Assembly: GCF_001598915.1 (NCBI RefSeq)
Contig: NZ_BDAP01000003.1
Coordinates: 124,001-188,000, forward strand
Origin: Williamsia muralis NBRC 105860
Lineage (GTDB): Bacteria; Actinomycetota; Actinomycetes; Mycobacteriales; Mycobacteriaceae
Length of the DNA: 64,000 nucleotides
Direction: 5' to 3'
The position numbers were made by a program, and so were the translations under genes. The notes beneath the pieces are model-generated. The model was not told where the DNA came from. It was given only the letters and a program-made list of their open reading frames with translations, and ran no database searches. Below are positions 40,872 to 49,882 of this stretch, in pieces. Every line of letters begins with the position of its first letter. Position 1 is the first letter of the stretch.

Positions 40872-42301
40872 CCGAAGCACCCGTCGGGGAGTTCACTCCC
40901 ACCAACAGCCGAATCCTGCGGTTGTCGGCCTCGGCCCTGGTTGTTCTCGTGGCCGAGCCGTTGTACCTGATGCTCGATCTGGCCGTTGTCGGCAGGCTCG
41001 GTGGTCTCGACCTCGCAGCGCTCGGTGTCGGGGTGCTGGTCTTGTCGGTCGTCAGTACCCAGCTCACATTCCTGTCGTACGGCACGACGGCCCGGGCTGC
41101 CCAGAAGTTCGGCGCCGGCGACCGGGCAGGCGCGGTGGGCGAGGGGTTGCAGGCCACGTGGATCGCGCTGGCAGTGGGTGCGATCATCGTGGCGGTCATG
41201 CAGGTGGCCGCGCCCTGGATCCTCGAGGTGCTCACCGGCGGTGGTGAGGTGGCCACCGAGGCGGTCGACTGGCTGCGCATCGCGGTCTGTGGGGTGCCGT
41301 TGATCCTGCTGTCGATGGCCGGTAACGGCTGGATGCGCGGCGTGCAGGACACCCGGCGTCCCATTCTGTACGTGGTTGCCGGACTGGGTCTTTCGGCAAT
41401 TCTGTGCCCGATTCTGGTGCACGGACTGCTCGGTGCGCCGCACCTGGGGCTCGTGGGCAGCGCAATCGCCAACGTCATCGGCCAGAGTCTGGCCGGGCTC
41501 CTGTTCGCGATCCGCGTACTCCGCGAGTTCAGTGCGGTCACTCGCCTGACGCCGGTGGGCGCCGGACCCGGTGATCGATCGACGGTGTCCAGGCGTCCTC
41601 AGTGGACGGTCATCGCAGCGCAGCTGACCCTAGGCCGCGACCTCATCATGCGCAGTCTCGCCTTTCAGGTGTGTTTCCTGTCCGCAGCCGCCGTGGCGAG
41701 CCGGTTCGGCGTCGCAGCGGTCGCGTCCCACCAGCTCGTCCTGCAGCTCTGGAACTTCGTCGCCCTCGTCCTCGACTCGTTTGCCATCGCGGCCCAGGCC
41801 CTGGTCGGTGCCGCCCTGGGAGCCGGTGCGGTCCCGGCAGCCTGGAGAGTCGCCCGCCGCGTGATCGCTTGGTCGCTGGGTGTGTCGGTCCTCCTGGCAG
41901 CGATGTTCGCCGCGGGCAACGCCGTCTTCCCGCGAGTGTTCACCTCCGACGCCGCGGTACTCGACGAACTGTCCACGCCGTGGTGGTTCTTCGTCGCGAT
42001 GCTCCCGATCGCGGGAATCGTTTTCGCCCTCGACGGCATCCTCCTCGGGAGCGCAGACGCGGCCTTCCTGCGCACCTCGACACTGCTGTCGGCAATCATC
42101 GGATTCTTGCCGCTCATCTGGTTGTCCCTGGCGTTCGACTGGGGTCTGGCCGGTATCTGGACCGGCCTTGTCGTGTTCATGGTGCTGCGGCTGGTCACCG
42201 GTGCGTGGCGAGTGCACGGTGGCCGTTGGACCGAGGTGGCATCCGGGCGACCCCAGCGCCCTGAACCGGGTCCACCCGAACCTTCGACTACCCTCGCGTG
42301 A
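40868..42301 (+). CDS. dinF: MATE family efflux transporter (DinF-like)
   Basis: A 477-residue membrane protein with about 12 spans. The first repeat carries A-E-P-L-Y-L-M-L-D-L-A-V-V-G-R-L-G, a MATE/DinF hallmark, repeated in weaker form in the second half. GTG at 40868, overlapping the nrnA stop by 4 nt, is the start; a longer in-frame version reads through nrnA in another frame and is rejected. The same order (nrnA, dinF) occurs at Rv2837c-Rv2836c. Substrate unknown. Confidence 0.9.
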   Translation: MTEAPVGEFTPTNSRILRLSASALVVLVAEPLYLMLDLAVVGRLGGLDLAALGVGVLVLSVVSTQLTFLSYGTTARAAQKFGAGDRAGAVGEGLQATWIALAVGAIIVAVMQVAAPWILEVLTGGGEVATEAVDWLRIAVCGVPLILLSMAGNGWMRGVQDTRRPILYVVAGLGLSAILCPILVHGLLGAPHLGLVGSAIANVIGQSLAGLLFAIRVLREFSAVTRLTPVGAGPGDRSTVSRRPQWTVIAAQLTLGRDLIMRSLAFQVCFLSAAAVASRFGVAAVASHQLVLQLWNFVALVLDSFAIAAQALVGAALGAGAVPAAWRVARRVIAWSLGVSVLLAAMFAAGNAVFPRVFTSDAAVLDELSTPWWFFVAMLPIAGIVFALDGILLGSADAAFLRTSTLLSAIIGFLPLIWLSLAFDWGLAGIWTGLVVFMVLRLVTGAWRVHGGRWTEVASGRPQRPEPGPPEPSTTLA

Positions 42302-42354
42302 CGGGGCGGAAGACGAGACGGGCAGATCTGTGAACATCGGCGAGAGGACGCGAC

Positions 42355-43347
42355 ATGGCGACACTGTGGGCGATCAGTGACCTGCATGTCGCGCACCGCG
42401 GGAACGAATCGATCATCGACCGGATCCGGCCCGAGGGCGACGGCGACTGGCTGATCGTCGCCGGTGACGTCAGCGAACGTACCGACGACATCTCCGACAC
42501 CCTGCGCCGCCTCAAAGCGCGGTTCGAGACCGTGATCTGGACCCCGGGCAACCACGAGCTCTACACCACCGCCAAGGATCCCATGCAGATCTTCGGCGTC
42601 GCACGCTACGACTACCTGGTGCAGATGTGTCGCGATCTGGGCGTCGTCACACCCGAGGACATCTACCCCCTGTTCGACCCCGGTGACGGGACCGCACCGG
42701 TTCGTGTGGTGCCGATGTTCCTGTTGTACGACTACACCTTTCGACCGAAAGGCACCGTCAACAAGTTGCAGGCCCTGGCTGTCGCCAGGGAGAACAACGT
42801 GGTGGCCACGGACGAGTTCCTGTTGTCGCCCGAGCCATTTCAGACGCGCGACGCCTGGAGTCGGGCCCGCATCGACCAGACTCGCCGCCGGCTCGACCGA
42901 CTCGACCCCACCGAGCGCACAGTGCTGATCAACCACTGGCCGCTGCGACGAGAGCCCACTGACGCATTGATGTACCCCGAGTTCGCCCTGTGGTGCGGCA
43001 GTGAACTCACCGACGACTGGCATCTGCGGTACAACGCGATGTGCAGCGTGTACGGACACCTGCACATTCCCCGCACCACCTGGTACGACGGCGTGCGGTT
43101 CGAAGAGGTGTCGGTCGGCTACCCGCGCGAGTGGGGCCGCCGTGGCCTGCCGGATCCCTTGCTGCGCAAGATCGTTCCCGATGACGGTTTACTGCCCGAG
43201 TACCTGCCCGAACACGGCGCCCGGTTCGAGCTGCCCCCGGACTACAAGGAACGCGCCGAGGAGTTCGCCCAGAAGCTGGCCAAGAAACGTGAGGACGTGA
43301 AGGTGCGCCGCGCCGAGCGTGAACAGAAGCGAGACGAGACACCATGA
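42355..43347 (+). CDS. pptH: Metallophosphoesterase, phosphopantetheinyl hydrolase
   Basis: A 330-residue calcineurin-type phosphoesterase with D-L-H-V-A-H, G-D-V-S, G-N-H-E-L, N-H-W-P and G-H-L-H metal-binding motifs in order. The orthologue Rv2795c (PptH) removes the 4'-phosphopantetheine arm from acyl carrier proteins and opposes PptT. Here it directly precedes pptT and overlaps it in ATGA, supporting that role. The C-terminal 45 residues are highly charged and probably coiled. Confidence 0.9.
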   Translation: MATLWAISDLHVAHRGNESIIDRIRPEGDGDWLIVAGDVSERTDDISDTLRRLKARFETVIWTPGNHELYTTAKDPMQIFGVARYDYLVQMCRDLGVVTPEDIYPLFDPGDGTAPVRVVPMFLLYDYTFRPKGTVNKLQALAVARENNVVATDEFLLSPEPFQTRDAWSRARIDQTRRRLDRLDPTERTVLINHWPLRREPTDALMYPEFALWCGSELTDDWHLRYNAMCSVYGHLHIPRTTWYDGVRFEEVSVGYPREWGRRGLPDPLLRKIVPDDGLLPEYLPEHGARFELPPDYKERAEEFAQKLAKKREDVKVRRAEREQKRDETP

Positions 43348-43997
43348 TCGAGAAGCTGTTTCCCTCAGGGGTCGCAGTGGCCGAGTCGTTCGGCGAGATG
43401 GCCGACGCCGAGCCGATGGCCGCCGAGGCCTCGTTGATCGCCCGTGCCGTGGACAAGCGTCGTCGCGAGTTCATCACCACCCGCAACTGCGCACGAGAGG
43501 CGCTGAGCCGACTGGGTGTCGAGCCGGTGCCCATCCTGCGTGGCGACAACGGTGAACCGCTGTGGCCCCGTCAGATCGTGGGCAGCCTGACCCACTGCGA
43601 CGGGTATCGGGCGGCGGTCGCGGGCTACGCGATGCAGGTCCGTTCGCTGGGCATCGATGCCGAACCGCACGAGCCTCTGCCCGAGGGAGTTCTCGAGCAC
43701 GTCAGCATCGAGCCCGAGCGAAAGGTGTTGGCGGCCCGGGACTCGGACGTGCACTGGGACCGACTGCTGTTCTGCGCAAAGGAAGCCACCTACAAGGCGT
43801 GGTTCCCGTTGGCCAAACGTTGGCTCGGTTTCGAGGATGCGCACATCACGTTCGAGCAGACCGCAGAACGCACGGGCACTTTCCGTACCGAACTCCTCGT
43901 GGACGGTGCCACCGTGGACGGGGGCCAGCCTTTGCTCGGGTTCGATGGGCGCTGGTTGGTCCAGGACGGTCTCATCGTCACCGCGATCGTGCATTGA
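43344..43997 (+). CDS. pptT: 4'-phosphopantetheinyl transferase PptT
   Basis: Activates carrier proteins of polyketide, non-ribosomal peptide and fatty-acid synthases by adding phosphopantetheine from CoA; in mycobacteria it is essential for mycolate and siderophore synthesis. 217 residues. The magnesium-binding L-G-I-D-A-E-P and the F-C-A-K-E-A-T-Y-K-A-W motif are intact, with the N-terminal R-x-x-F-x-T-x-R-x-C-A-R-E-A-L region. Translationally coupled to pptH. Confidence 0.95.
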   Translation: MIEKLFPSGVAVAESFGEMADAEPMAAEASLIARAVDKRRREFITTRNCAREALSRLGVEPVPILRGDNGEPLWPRQIVGSLTHCDGYRAAVAGYAMQVRSLGIDAEPHEPLPEGVLEHVSIEPERKVLAARDSDVHWDRLLFCAKEATYKAWFPLAKRWLGFEDAHITFEQTAERTGTFRTELLVDGATVDGGQPLLGFDGRWLVQDGLIVTAIVH

Positions 43998-44007
43998 GGA
44001 GTAGACC

Positions 44008-44931
44008 GTGAGTTCTCGACCACCACATTCAGGCCTTGACGGCGCGGGCCTGATGATCATCGACAAGGCCGCCGGCGTCACGAGCCACGACGTCGTCGCC
44101 TCGTGTCGCAAGCTGCTCAAGACACGGCGCGTGGGGCATGCCGGAACACTCGATCCCATGGCCACAGGCGTGTTGGTCATCGGGGTGGAGCGGGCGACCA
44201 AGATGCTCGGCCTCCTCTCGCTGACCACCAAGGCGTACGACGCGACGATCCGGCTCGGGGCCACCACCGACACCGACGACGCCGAAGGCAGCGTTCTCAC
44301 CCGCACCGACACGAGCGACCTCGATCACGCGCGCATCCACACCGAGGTCAAACCGCTGACGGGGGAGATCAGCCAGATCCCGGCCCGCGTCAGCGCCATC
44401 AAGGTCGACGGTCAGCGCGCGCATGCGCTGGCCCGCGAAGGCGCCGACTTCGAACTCAAGGCCAGACAGGTGACGGTGTCTCGATTCGACGTCGTCGACA
44501 TCGAGACCGTCCAGGACGGCGACGCGGTCTACACCGACGTGCGTGTCCAGGTCGAGTGCTCGGCGGGGACCTATATCCGGTCGCTGGCACGGGACCTCGG
44601 GGCCGAACTCGGCGTGGGTGGCCACCTCACGGCACTGCGGCGCACGAGGGTCGGTCCGTTCGGGCTCGACGTGGCGCGCACGATCGCCGAATTGGCCGAC
44701 GACCCGACGGTGTCGCTCGACATCGATGCAGCAGCGCAGTTCGCCTTTGCCCATCGCAACATCACCGCGGAGGAAGCCGAGTCGATCAGTCAGGGGCGCT
44801 GGCTCGAGCCGATCGGGATGGCGGGGGTCTACGCAGCCATCGACCCTGAGGGCCACACCATCGCGCTGCTGCAGGAAAAGGGCCGCAGAGCCAGCTCGGT
44901 GATGGTGGTCCGGCCGGCGACGTTGCGCTGA
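44008..44931 (+). CDS. truB: tRNA pseudouridine55 synthase
   Basis: Makes pseudouridine 55 in the T-loop of tRNAs. 307 residues from a GTG start 10 bp after pptT. The catalytic Asp49 sits in G-H-A-G-T-L-D-P-M-A-T-G; K-A-Y-D-A-T-I-R-L-G, Q-I-P-A-R-V-S-A-I-K-V-D-G and C-S-A-G-T-Y-I-R-S-L follow in order, with a short PUA-like C-terminal domain. Confidence 0.96.
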   Translation: MSSRPPHSGLDGAGLMIIDKAAGVTSHDVVASCRKLLKTRRVGHAGTLDPMATGVLVIGVERATKMLGLLSLTTKAYDATIRLGATTDTDDAEGSVLTRTDTSDLDHARIHTEVKPLTGEISQIPARVSAIKVDGQRAHALAREGADFELKARQVTVSRFDVVDIETVQDGDAVYTDVRVQVECSAGTYIRSLARDLGAELGVGGHLTALRRTRVGPFGLDVARTIAELADDPTVSLDIDAAAQFAFAHRNITAEEAESISQGRWLEPIGMAGVYAAIDPEGHTIALLQEKGRRASSVMVVRPATLR

Positions 44932-44942
44932 GAACCGTCTCG

Positions 44943-44959
44943 GCCGAGTTCAGCTCGGC
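44943..44959. terminator. Small symmetric hairpin between truB and the MntR gene
   Basis: GCCGAG-TTCAG-CTCGGC forms a 6-bp stem with a 5-nt loop in the 33-bp gap between two convergent stop codons. There is no strong T-run on either side, so any terminator role is weak or Rho-assisted. Confidence 0.35.
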
Positions 44960-44964
44960 TCACT

Positions 44965-45693
44965 TCAGTCGGCGAGCCAAATAGCCCGTGCGGCAATGTC
45001 TCCGAGATCGATCGGGGTTCCGCCGTCGATACAGATCTCGATGGTGCCGGCAAACGGGCGACGTTCTCGGACGGCGATGGTGCGGTCGAGCGCGATGCCC
45101 ACCGAGTCGAAGTAGCGCAGCATCTCAGGGTCGGTGTCGGCGATGCGAGCGATCCGTCCGGCGGTGCCCACGTCCACATCGGCGAGCACCCGGGCCGATG
45201 GCGACGGCACCGACCCGTCCACCTGCGGTATCGGGTCGCCGTGGGGATCTCGGGTGGGGAAGTCGAGTTTCGCGTCCAGCCTCGACAGGAAGCGGTCGGA
45301 CACGGCGTGCTCGAGTACCTCGGCCTCGTCGTGCACCTCGTCCCATCCGTAGCCGAGTTCGCGGACGAGGAATGTCTCCAGCAGACGGTGCCGCCGGACC
45401 ATCAGCACCGCGGCCGTTCTGCCGGCCTCGGTGAGCGTGATCGATCCGTAGCGCTCATGCACCACGAGGTCCTGATCGGCGAGCTTGCGGATCGCCTCGG
45501 ACGCGGTGGACGGTGACACGCCGAGACGTTCGGCCAACATCTTGGTGGTGATCTTCTCCGGCCGCCATTCCTGGCCGGTCCAGATCACTTTCAGGTAGTC
45601 CTGCGTCACCGAGGACAGTTCGGACACGCCCCGCTGGTCGGCGGAGTCGGTGAGATCCTTCCCTGTTTCTTCGGGAGCATCAGATGGAGGCAC
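44965..45693 (-). CDS. DtxR-family metal-dependent repressor (MntR/SirR-like)
   Basis: A 242-residue regulator. Winged helix at about 28-85 (D-Y-L-K-V-I-W, T-T-K-M-L-A-E-R-L-G-V-S-P-S-T-A-S-E-A-I-R-K-L). Dimerisation and metal-binding helices with E-V-L-E-H-A-V-S-D. A C-terminal FeoA/SH3-like domain (about 165-242). The syntenic gene is Rv2788 (SirR, considered MntR). Manganese sensing is therefore more likely than iron. It may not be the regulator of the hmu operon, which probably answers to a distinct IdeR. Confidence 0.88.
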   Translation of the reverse strand: MPPSDAPEETGKDLTDSADQRGVSELSSVTQDYLKVIWTGQEWRPEKITTKMLAERLGVSPSTASEAIRKLADQDLVVHERYGSITLTEAGRTAAVLMVRRHRLLETFLVRELGYGWDEVHDEAEVLEHAVSDRFLSRLDAKLDFPTRDPHGDPIPQVDGSVPSPSARVLADVDVGTAGRIARIADTDPEMLRYFDSVGIALDRTIAVRERRPFAGTIEICIDGGTPIDLGDIAARAIWLAD

Positions 45694-45785
45694 CTGTCGA
45701 GCTTAGGACGCGACACCACCAGACGTCAGATCGCCATGGGGAGTTCGGTGTCGCGGTCCCGCGGGCGGGGTCGTAGGCTTGTGCC

Positions 45786-46763
45786 GTGTTGCGCTGGCGA
45801 GGGCTTGAGGATATCCCCGCGGACTGGGGCAGATGTGTGGTCACGATCGGCGTCTTCGACGGCGTGCACCGAGGTCACGCGCAGTTGATCACGACCGCGA
45901 CCAAGGCCGCCGAGGAACGTGGTGTGCCCGCGGTACTGATGACATTCGATCCCCATCCCGCCGAGGTGGTGCGCCCGGGAAGTCACCCTCCCCAGTTGTC
46001 CACCCTCACCAGGAGGGCCGAGCTCGCCGAAGAGTTGGGCATAGACGTGTTCTGCGTCATGCCGTTCACTCCCGTGCTCGCCGCCCAGTCCCCGAAGGAC
46101 TTCGCGCACGAGGTGCTGGTCGAACGCCTGCACGCGCAAGAGGTCGTGGTCGGCGACAACTTCACGTTCGGGAAGAAGGCCGCGGGCAACGTCGAGGTAC
46201 TCAGGACATACGGCGAGAAGTTCGGATTCGGCGTGCAAGCGGTGTCACTGCTGGGTGAGCATGCGGTGACGTTCTCCTCGACATACATCCGTTCGTGTGT
46301 CGACGCCGGAGACGTCGCGGCGGCGGCCGAGGCCCTCGGCCGACCCCACCGGGTGGAAGGCGTCGTCGTCCGTGGTGACGGACGTGGCCGCGAGCTGGGT
46401 TTCCCCACCGCCAACGTGGCACCGCCGATGTACTCGGCCATACCTGCCGACGGCGTGTACGCGGCCTGGTTCACCGTTCTGGGAGCAGGTCCGGTTGTCG
46501 GGCAGGTGGAACCAGGGGAGAGTTACCAGGCGGCCGTGTCGGTCGGGACCAACCCGACGTTCTCCGGACGCACGCGCACCGTCGAGGCGTTTGTTCTCGA
46601 CACCAAGGCCGACCTCTACGGCCAGCACGTCGCAGTCGACTTTGTCGGACGCATCCGAGGGCAGGTCAAGTACGAGTCGGTGCAGTCGCTGATCGACCAG
46701 ATCGCAGCCGATGTCGAAGAGACCCGTGTGGTGCTGGCATCCGGGCCCGATCCAGAGGACTGA
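45786..46763 (+). CDS. ribF: Bifunctional riboflavin kinase / FAD synthetase
   Basis: Converts riboflavin to FMN and FMN to FAD. 325 residues from a GTG start. The adenylyltransferase domain has G-V-F-D-G-V-H-R-G-H from residue 22 and T-F-D-P-H-P, then F-S-S-T-Y-I-R. The C-terminal kinase domain starts about residue 188 with G-R-G-R-E-L-G-F-P-T-A-N and N-P-T-F. Divergent from the MntR gene and upstream of rpsO. Confidence 0.96.
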   Translation: MLRWRGLEDIPADWGRCVVTIGVFDGVHRGHAQLITTATKAAEERGVPAVLMTFDPHPAEVVRPGSHPPQLSTLTRRAELAEELGIDVFCVMPFTPVLAAQSPKDFAHEVLVERLHAQEVVVGDNFTFGKKAAGNVEVLRTYGEKFGFGVQAVSLLGEHAVTFSSTYIRSCVDAGDVAAAAEALGRPHRVEGVVVRGDGRGRELGFPTANVAPPMYSAIPADGVYAAWFTVLGAGPVVGQVEPGESYQAAVSVGTNPTFSGRTRTVEAFVLDTKADLYGQHVAVDFVGRIRGQVKYESVQSLIDQIAADVEETRVVLASGPDPED

Positions 46764-46801
46764 CTCGCACGTCGGCCCGCTCGAGGGGTCCAGGCCTCGA
46801 T

Positions 46802-46831
46802 TTGGCCTGGTGACCGCCGCGCCGGTACAGT
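46802..46831 (+). promoter_or_regulatory. Candidate sigma-A promoter for rpsO
   Basis: TTGGCC at 46802-46807 and TACAGT at 46826-46831 are separated by 18 bp and match -35 and -10 patterns of housekeeping actinobacterial promoters. Transcription would begin near 46838-46840 and give a leader of about 110 nt before the rpsO start. Confidence 0.45.
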
Positions 46832-46837
46832 GGCCAG

Positions 46838-46948
46838 TCGGTGTGTGCTGCGGTTCGCGGTGGCTGCACCAAGATCTTCAAGGGTGGTGGGTCAAAACCA
46901 CCCGGAGTTCTCCCATCAACGCGCGGACGGCATTTTCAGGAGTTTCTT
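46838..46948 (+). promoter_or_regulatory. Structured rpsO leader, possible S15 autoregulatory element
   Basis: The leader contains a 7-bp stem GGGTGGT (46882-46888) with ACCACCC (46897-46903) and an 8-nt loop, preceded by a GC-rich segment that can fold on itself and followed by the AGGAG ribosome site at 46938-46942. Ribosomal protein S15 represses its own synthesis through leader RNA in several bacterial phyla, and that is the natural hypothesis here. Only the stem and spacing are seen directly. Confidence 0.4.
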
Positions 46949-47218
46949 GTGGCATTGACCGTTGAACAGAAGAAGACCATTCTCGCCGAGTACGGCCTGC
47001 ACGAGACCGACACCGGTTCTCCCGAGGCTCAGGTTGCGATGCTGACCAAGCGCATCACCGACCTCACCGAGCACCTCAAAGAGCACAAGCACGACCACCA
47101 CAGCCGTCGCGGACTCCTGCTGCTCGTCGGCCGTCGCCGTCGTCTGCTCAAGTACGTCGCCAAGGTCGATGTGCAGCGCTACCGCTCGCTCATCGAGCGT
47201 CTGGGCCTGCGCCGCTAG
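46949..47218 (+). CDS. rpsO: 30S ribosomal protein S15
   Basis: Primary 16S rRNA-binding protein of the 30S platform. 89 residues from the GTG at 46949 with AGGAG 6 nt upstream. [14 protein letters not shown][10 protein letters not shown] and [10 protein letters not shown] are the conserved RNA-binding segments. Confidence 0.98.
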   Translation: MALTVEQKKTILAEYGLHETDTGSPEAQVAMLTKRITDLTEHLKEHKHDHHSRRGLLLLVGRRRRLLKYVAKVDVQRYRSLIERLGLRR

Positions 47219-47585
47219 TAAGGCCCCAACTGGCCTGCGCCGGAGGTGCCGAATGGCGCCCGGCAGGCCACTGCACCACCGAGAGTGCGAACGCCGAGGA
47301 TATCGAGTGATATCCTCGGCGTTGGCTTTTGTACCAAGAAGATCACGGCCGTTTGCGCGGCAGTACCCGGTCGGCATCTGCGGCCCGGACACACTGCAGT
47401 AGGTGAGCGGTCCTCGGTAGTGGCTCCCGGAGACACGATTCTCCGGCGGCTTCGATCGATGGCCGTCACGCGACGTGCAATTGCCTCCTCTTGGTTCAGG
47501 GCCTACTCGCGTGTGTTCGCCCGCGAGTCGACCGACCGTAAGCAGGTCGTCATCTCTGACGCCTGACGAGAGGAACCATCAACAC
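47219..47585 (+). other. rpsO-gpsI intergenic region, 367 bp
   Basis: Holds two consecutive inverted repeats after rpsO: a GGCCTGC/GCAGGCC pair near 47232-47270 and the perfect hairpin described separately. About 250 bp then precede the gpsI start at 47586. GAGAGGAA lies about 12 nt before that start. I see no convincing gene; short in-frame readings here are not family-like. A gpsI promoter and leader should lie between about 47331 and 47585. Confidence 0.6.
47290..47330 (+). terminator. Intrinsic terminator after rpsO
   Basis: A perfect 15-bp stem, AACGCCGAGGATATC at 47290-47304 and its exact complement at 47309-47323, with a 4-nt GAGT loop, followed by GGCTTTTG. It is the cleanest intrinsic terminator in the window and should separate ribF-rpsO transcription from gpsI, fully or as an attenuator. 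Confidence 0.85.
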
Positions 47586-49868
47586 ATGACTGACGTCACC
47601 ACCACAGACACCGTCGATTACGACGACGAGATCACCGAAGCCACCGCTGTCATCGACAACGGCACCTTCGGCACCCGCACCATCCGTTTCGAGACCGGCC
47701 GGCTCGCGCAGCAGGCCGCAGGCGCGGTTGTCGCCTACCTCGACGACGAGACGATGCTGCTGTCGGCCACCAGCGCCGGCAAGCACCCCAAAGACCATTT
47801 CGACTTCTTCCCGCTGACGGTCGATGTCGAAGAGCGCATGTATGCGGCCGGCCGCATCCCCGGGTCGTTCTTCCGCCGCGAAGGCCGCCCGTCCACCGAC
47901 GCGATCCTGACCTGCCGCCTGATCGACCGGCCGCTGCGCCCGTCGTTCGTCGACGGTCTCCGTAACGAGATCCAGGTCGTCGTCACCATCCTGAGCCTTG
48001 ATCCCAAGGACCTGTACGACGTGGTGGCCATCAACGCCGCCTCGGCGTCCACCCAGATTGCGGGCCTCCCGTTCTCCGGGCCGGTCGGTGGCGTGCGGGT
48101 TGCGCTCATCCCGACCGACGAGAACAAGGCCGGCCAGTGGGTCGCCTTCCCGACCGTCGAGCAGCTCGAAGGCGCCGTCTTCGACATGGTCGTCGCCGGC
48201 CGGATCGTCTCCGGCGAGGGTGACTCCGCCGATGTCGCGATCATGATGGTCGAGGCCGAGGCCACCGACAACGTGATCGAACTGATCGAGGGTGGCGCGC
48301 AGGCGCCCACCGAAGCCATCGTGGCCGAGGGACTCGAGGCCGCCAAGCCGTTCATCGCCCGTCTGTGTGAGGCACAGCAGAAGCTCGCCGCCGAGGCAGC
48401 CAAGCCCACCGGCGACTTCCCGCTGTTCCCGCCGTACGGGGACGATGTCTTCGCTGCTGTCGAGGCTGCAGGTTCGGCGAAGCTCTCGGAGATCCTGACC
48501 ATCGCGGCCAAGGCCGAGCGCGACGACAAGACCGATGAACTCAAGAGTGAGATCCTCGAGCAGCTCGCCGGACAGTTCGAAGGCCGCGAGAAGGAAATCG
48601 GCGGCGCATACCGGTCGCTGACAAAGAAGCTGGTACGCGGGCGCATCCTCACCGACCACTTCCGGATCGACGGTCGCGGTGTCACCGACATCCGCTCGCT
48701 GTCTGCCGAGGTCGCCATCATTCCTCGCGCACACGGTAGTGCCCTGTTCGAGCGTGGCGAAACCCAGATCATGGGCGTCACCACTCTCGACATGGTGAAG
48801 ATGGCGCAGCAGGTCGACTCCCTCGGGCCCGAGACCAGCAAGCGGTACATGCACCACTACAACTTCCCGCCGTACTCGACCGGTGAGACCGGCCGGGTGG
48901 GTTCACCCAAGCGTCGCGAGATCGGCCACGGCGCACTCGCCGAGCGCGCCCTGATGCCGGTACTGCCGAGCGTCGCCGAGTTCCCGTACGCGATCCGTCA
49001 GGTGTCCGAGGCCTTGAGCTCCAACGGCTCTACGTCGATGGGCTCGGTGTGCGCCTCCACGATGTCGCTGCTCAACGCCGGCGTGCCCCTGCGTGCTCCG
49101 GTTGCCGGCATCGCGATGGGCCTGGTGTCCGACGAGATCGACGGCCAGACCCGCTACGTCGCCCTGACCGACATCCTCGGAGCCGAGGACGCCTTCGGCG
49201 ACATGGATTTCAAGGTTGCAGGCACCAAGGACTTCGTGACCGCACTGCAGCTCGACACCAAGCTCGACGGCATCCCGTCGAAGGTTCTGGCATCGGCGCT
49301 CGCCCAGGCCAAGGACGCCCGCATCACCATCCTCGACGTGATGGCCGAGGCCATCGACGAGCCGGATGAGATGAGCCCGTACGCGCCCCGCGTGACCACG
49401 GTCAAGGTGCCCGTCGACAAGATCGGTGAGGTCATCGGGCCCAAGGGCAAGATGATCAACTCGATCACCGAGCAGACCGGTGCGAACATCTCCATCGAGG
49501 ACGACGGCACCGTGTTCGTCGGCGCCACCGATGGTCCGTCTGCGCAGGCCGCGATCGACATGATCAACGCCATCGCCAACCCGCAGCTGCCCAAGGTGGG
49601 CGAGCGGTTCCTCGGAACCGTGGTCAAGACCACCACCTTCGGTGCCTTCGTGTCGCTGCTCCCGGGCCGCGACGGTCTGGTGCACATCTCGAAGCTGGGT
49701 AAGGGCAAGCGCATCGGCAAGGTCGAGGACGTGGTCAACGTGGGCGAGAAGCTCCGCGTGGAGATCGCCGACATCGACGACCGCGGCAAGATCAGCCTCG
49801 TCCCCGTCGACGACGACGCGGCTTCGGCCCCGGCCGAGGCGGAGCCCGTCTCGGAGGCGAACGCCTGA
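47586..49868 (+). CDS. gpsI: Polyribonucleotide nucleotidyltransferase (PNPase/GpsI)
   Basis: Phosphorolytic 3'-5' exoribonuclease, also called Pnp. 760 residues from the ATG at 47586. Two RNase PH domains (the second with [12 protein letters not shown] and [12 protein letters not shown]), a linking helical domain, a KH domain ([13 protein letters not shown]) and an S1 domain ([13 protein letters not shown]). A short acidic Ala/Glu tail ends the protein. Confidence 0.97.
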   Translation: MTDVTTTDTVDYDDEITEATAVIDNGTFGTRTIRFETGRLAQQAAGAVVAYLDDETMLLSATSAGKHPKDHFDFFPLTVDVEERMYAAGRIPGSFFRREGRPSTDAILTCRLIDRPLRPSFVDGLRNEIQVVVTILSLDPKDLYDVVAINAASASTQIAGLPFSGPVGGVRVALIPTDENKAGQWVAFPTVEQLEGAVFDMVVAGRIVSGEGDSADVAIMMVEAEATDNVIELIEGGAQAPTEAIVAEGLEAAKPFIARLCEAQQKLAAEAAKPTGDFPLFPPYGDDVFAAVEAAGSAKLSEILTIAAKAERDDKTDELKSEILEQLAGQFEGREKEIGGAYRSLTKKLVRGRILTDHFRIDGRGVTDIRSLSAEVAIIPRAHGSALFERGETQIMGVTTLDMVKMAQQVDSLGPETSKRYMHHYNFPPYSTGETGRVGSPKRREIGHGALAERALMPVLPSVAEFPYAIRQVSEALSSNGSTSMGSVCASTMSLLNAGVPLRAPVAGIAMGLVSDEIDGQTRYVALTDILGAEDAFGDMDFKVAGTKDFVTALQLDTKLDGIPSKVLASALAQAKDARITILDVMAEAIDEPDEMSPYAPRVTTVKVPVDKIGEVIGPKGKMINSITEQTGANISIEDDGTVFVGATDGPSAQAAIDMINAIANPQLPKVGERFLGTVVKTTTFGAFVSLLPGRDGLVHISKLGKGKRIGKVEDVVNVGEKLRVEIADIDDRGKISLVPVDDDAASAPAEAEPVSEANA

Positions 49869-49882
49869 GCAACGCAACAGGT

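Noticed and set aside
47246-47566. A 106-codon frame between rpsO and gpsI
   Set aside because: It spans the strong hairpin, is Arg/Val/Ser-rich without family features, and lacks a ribosome site.
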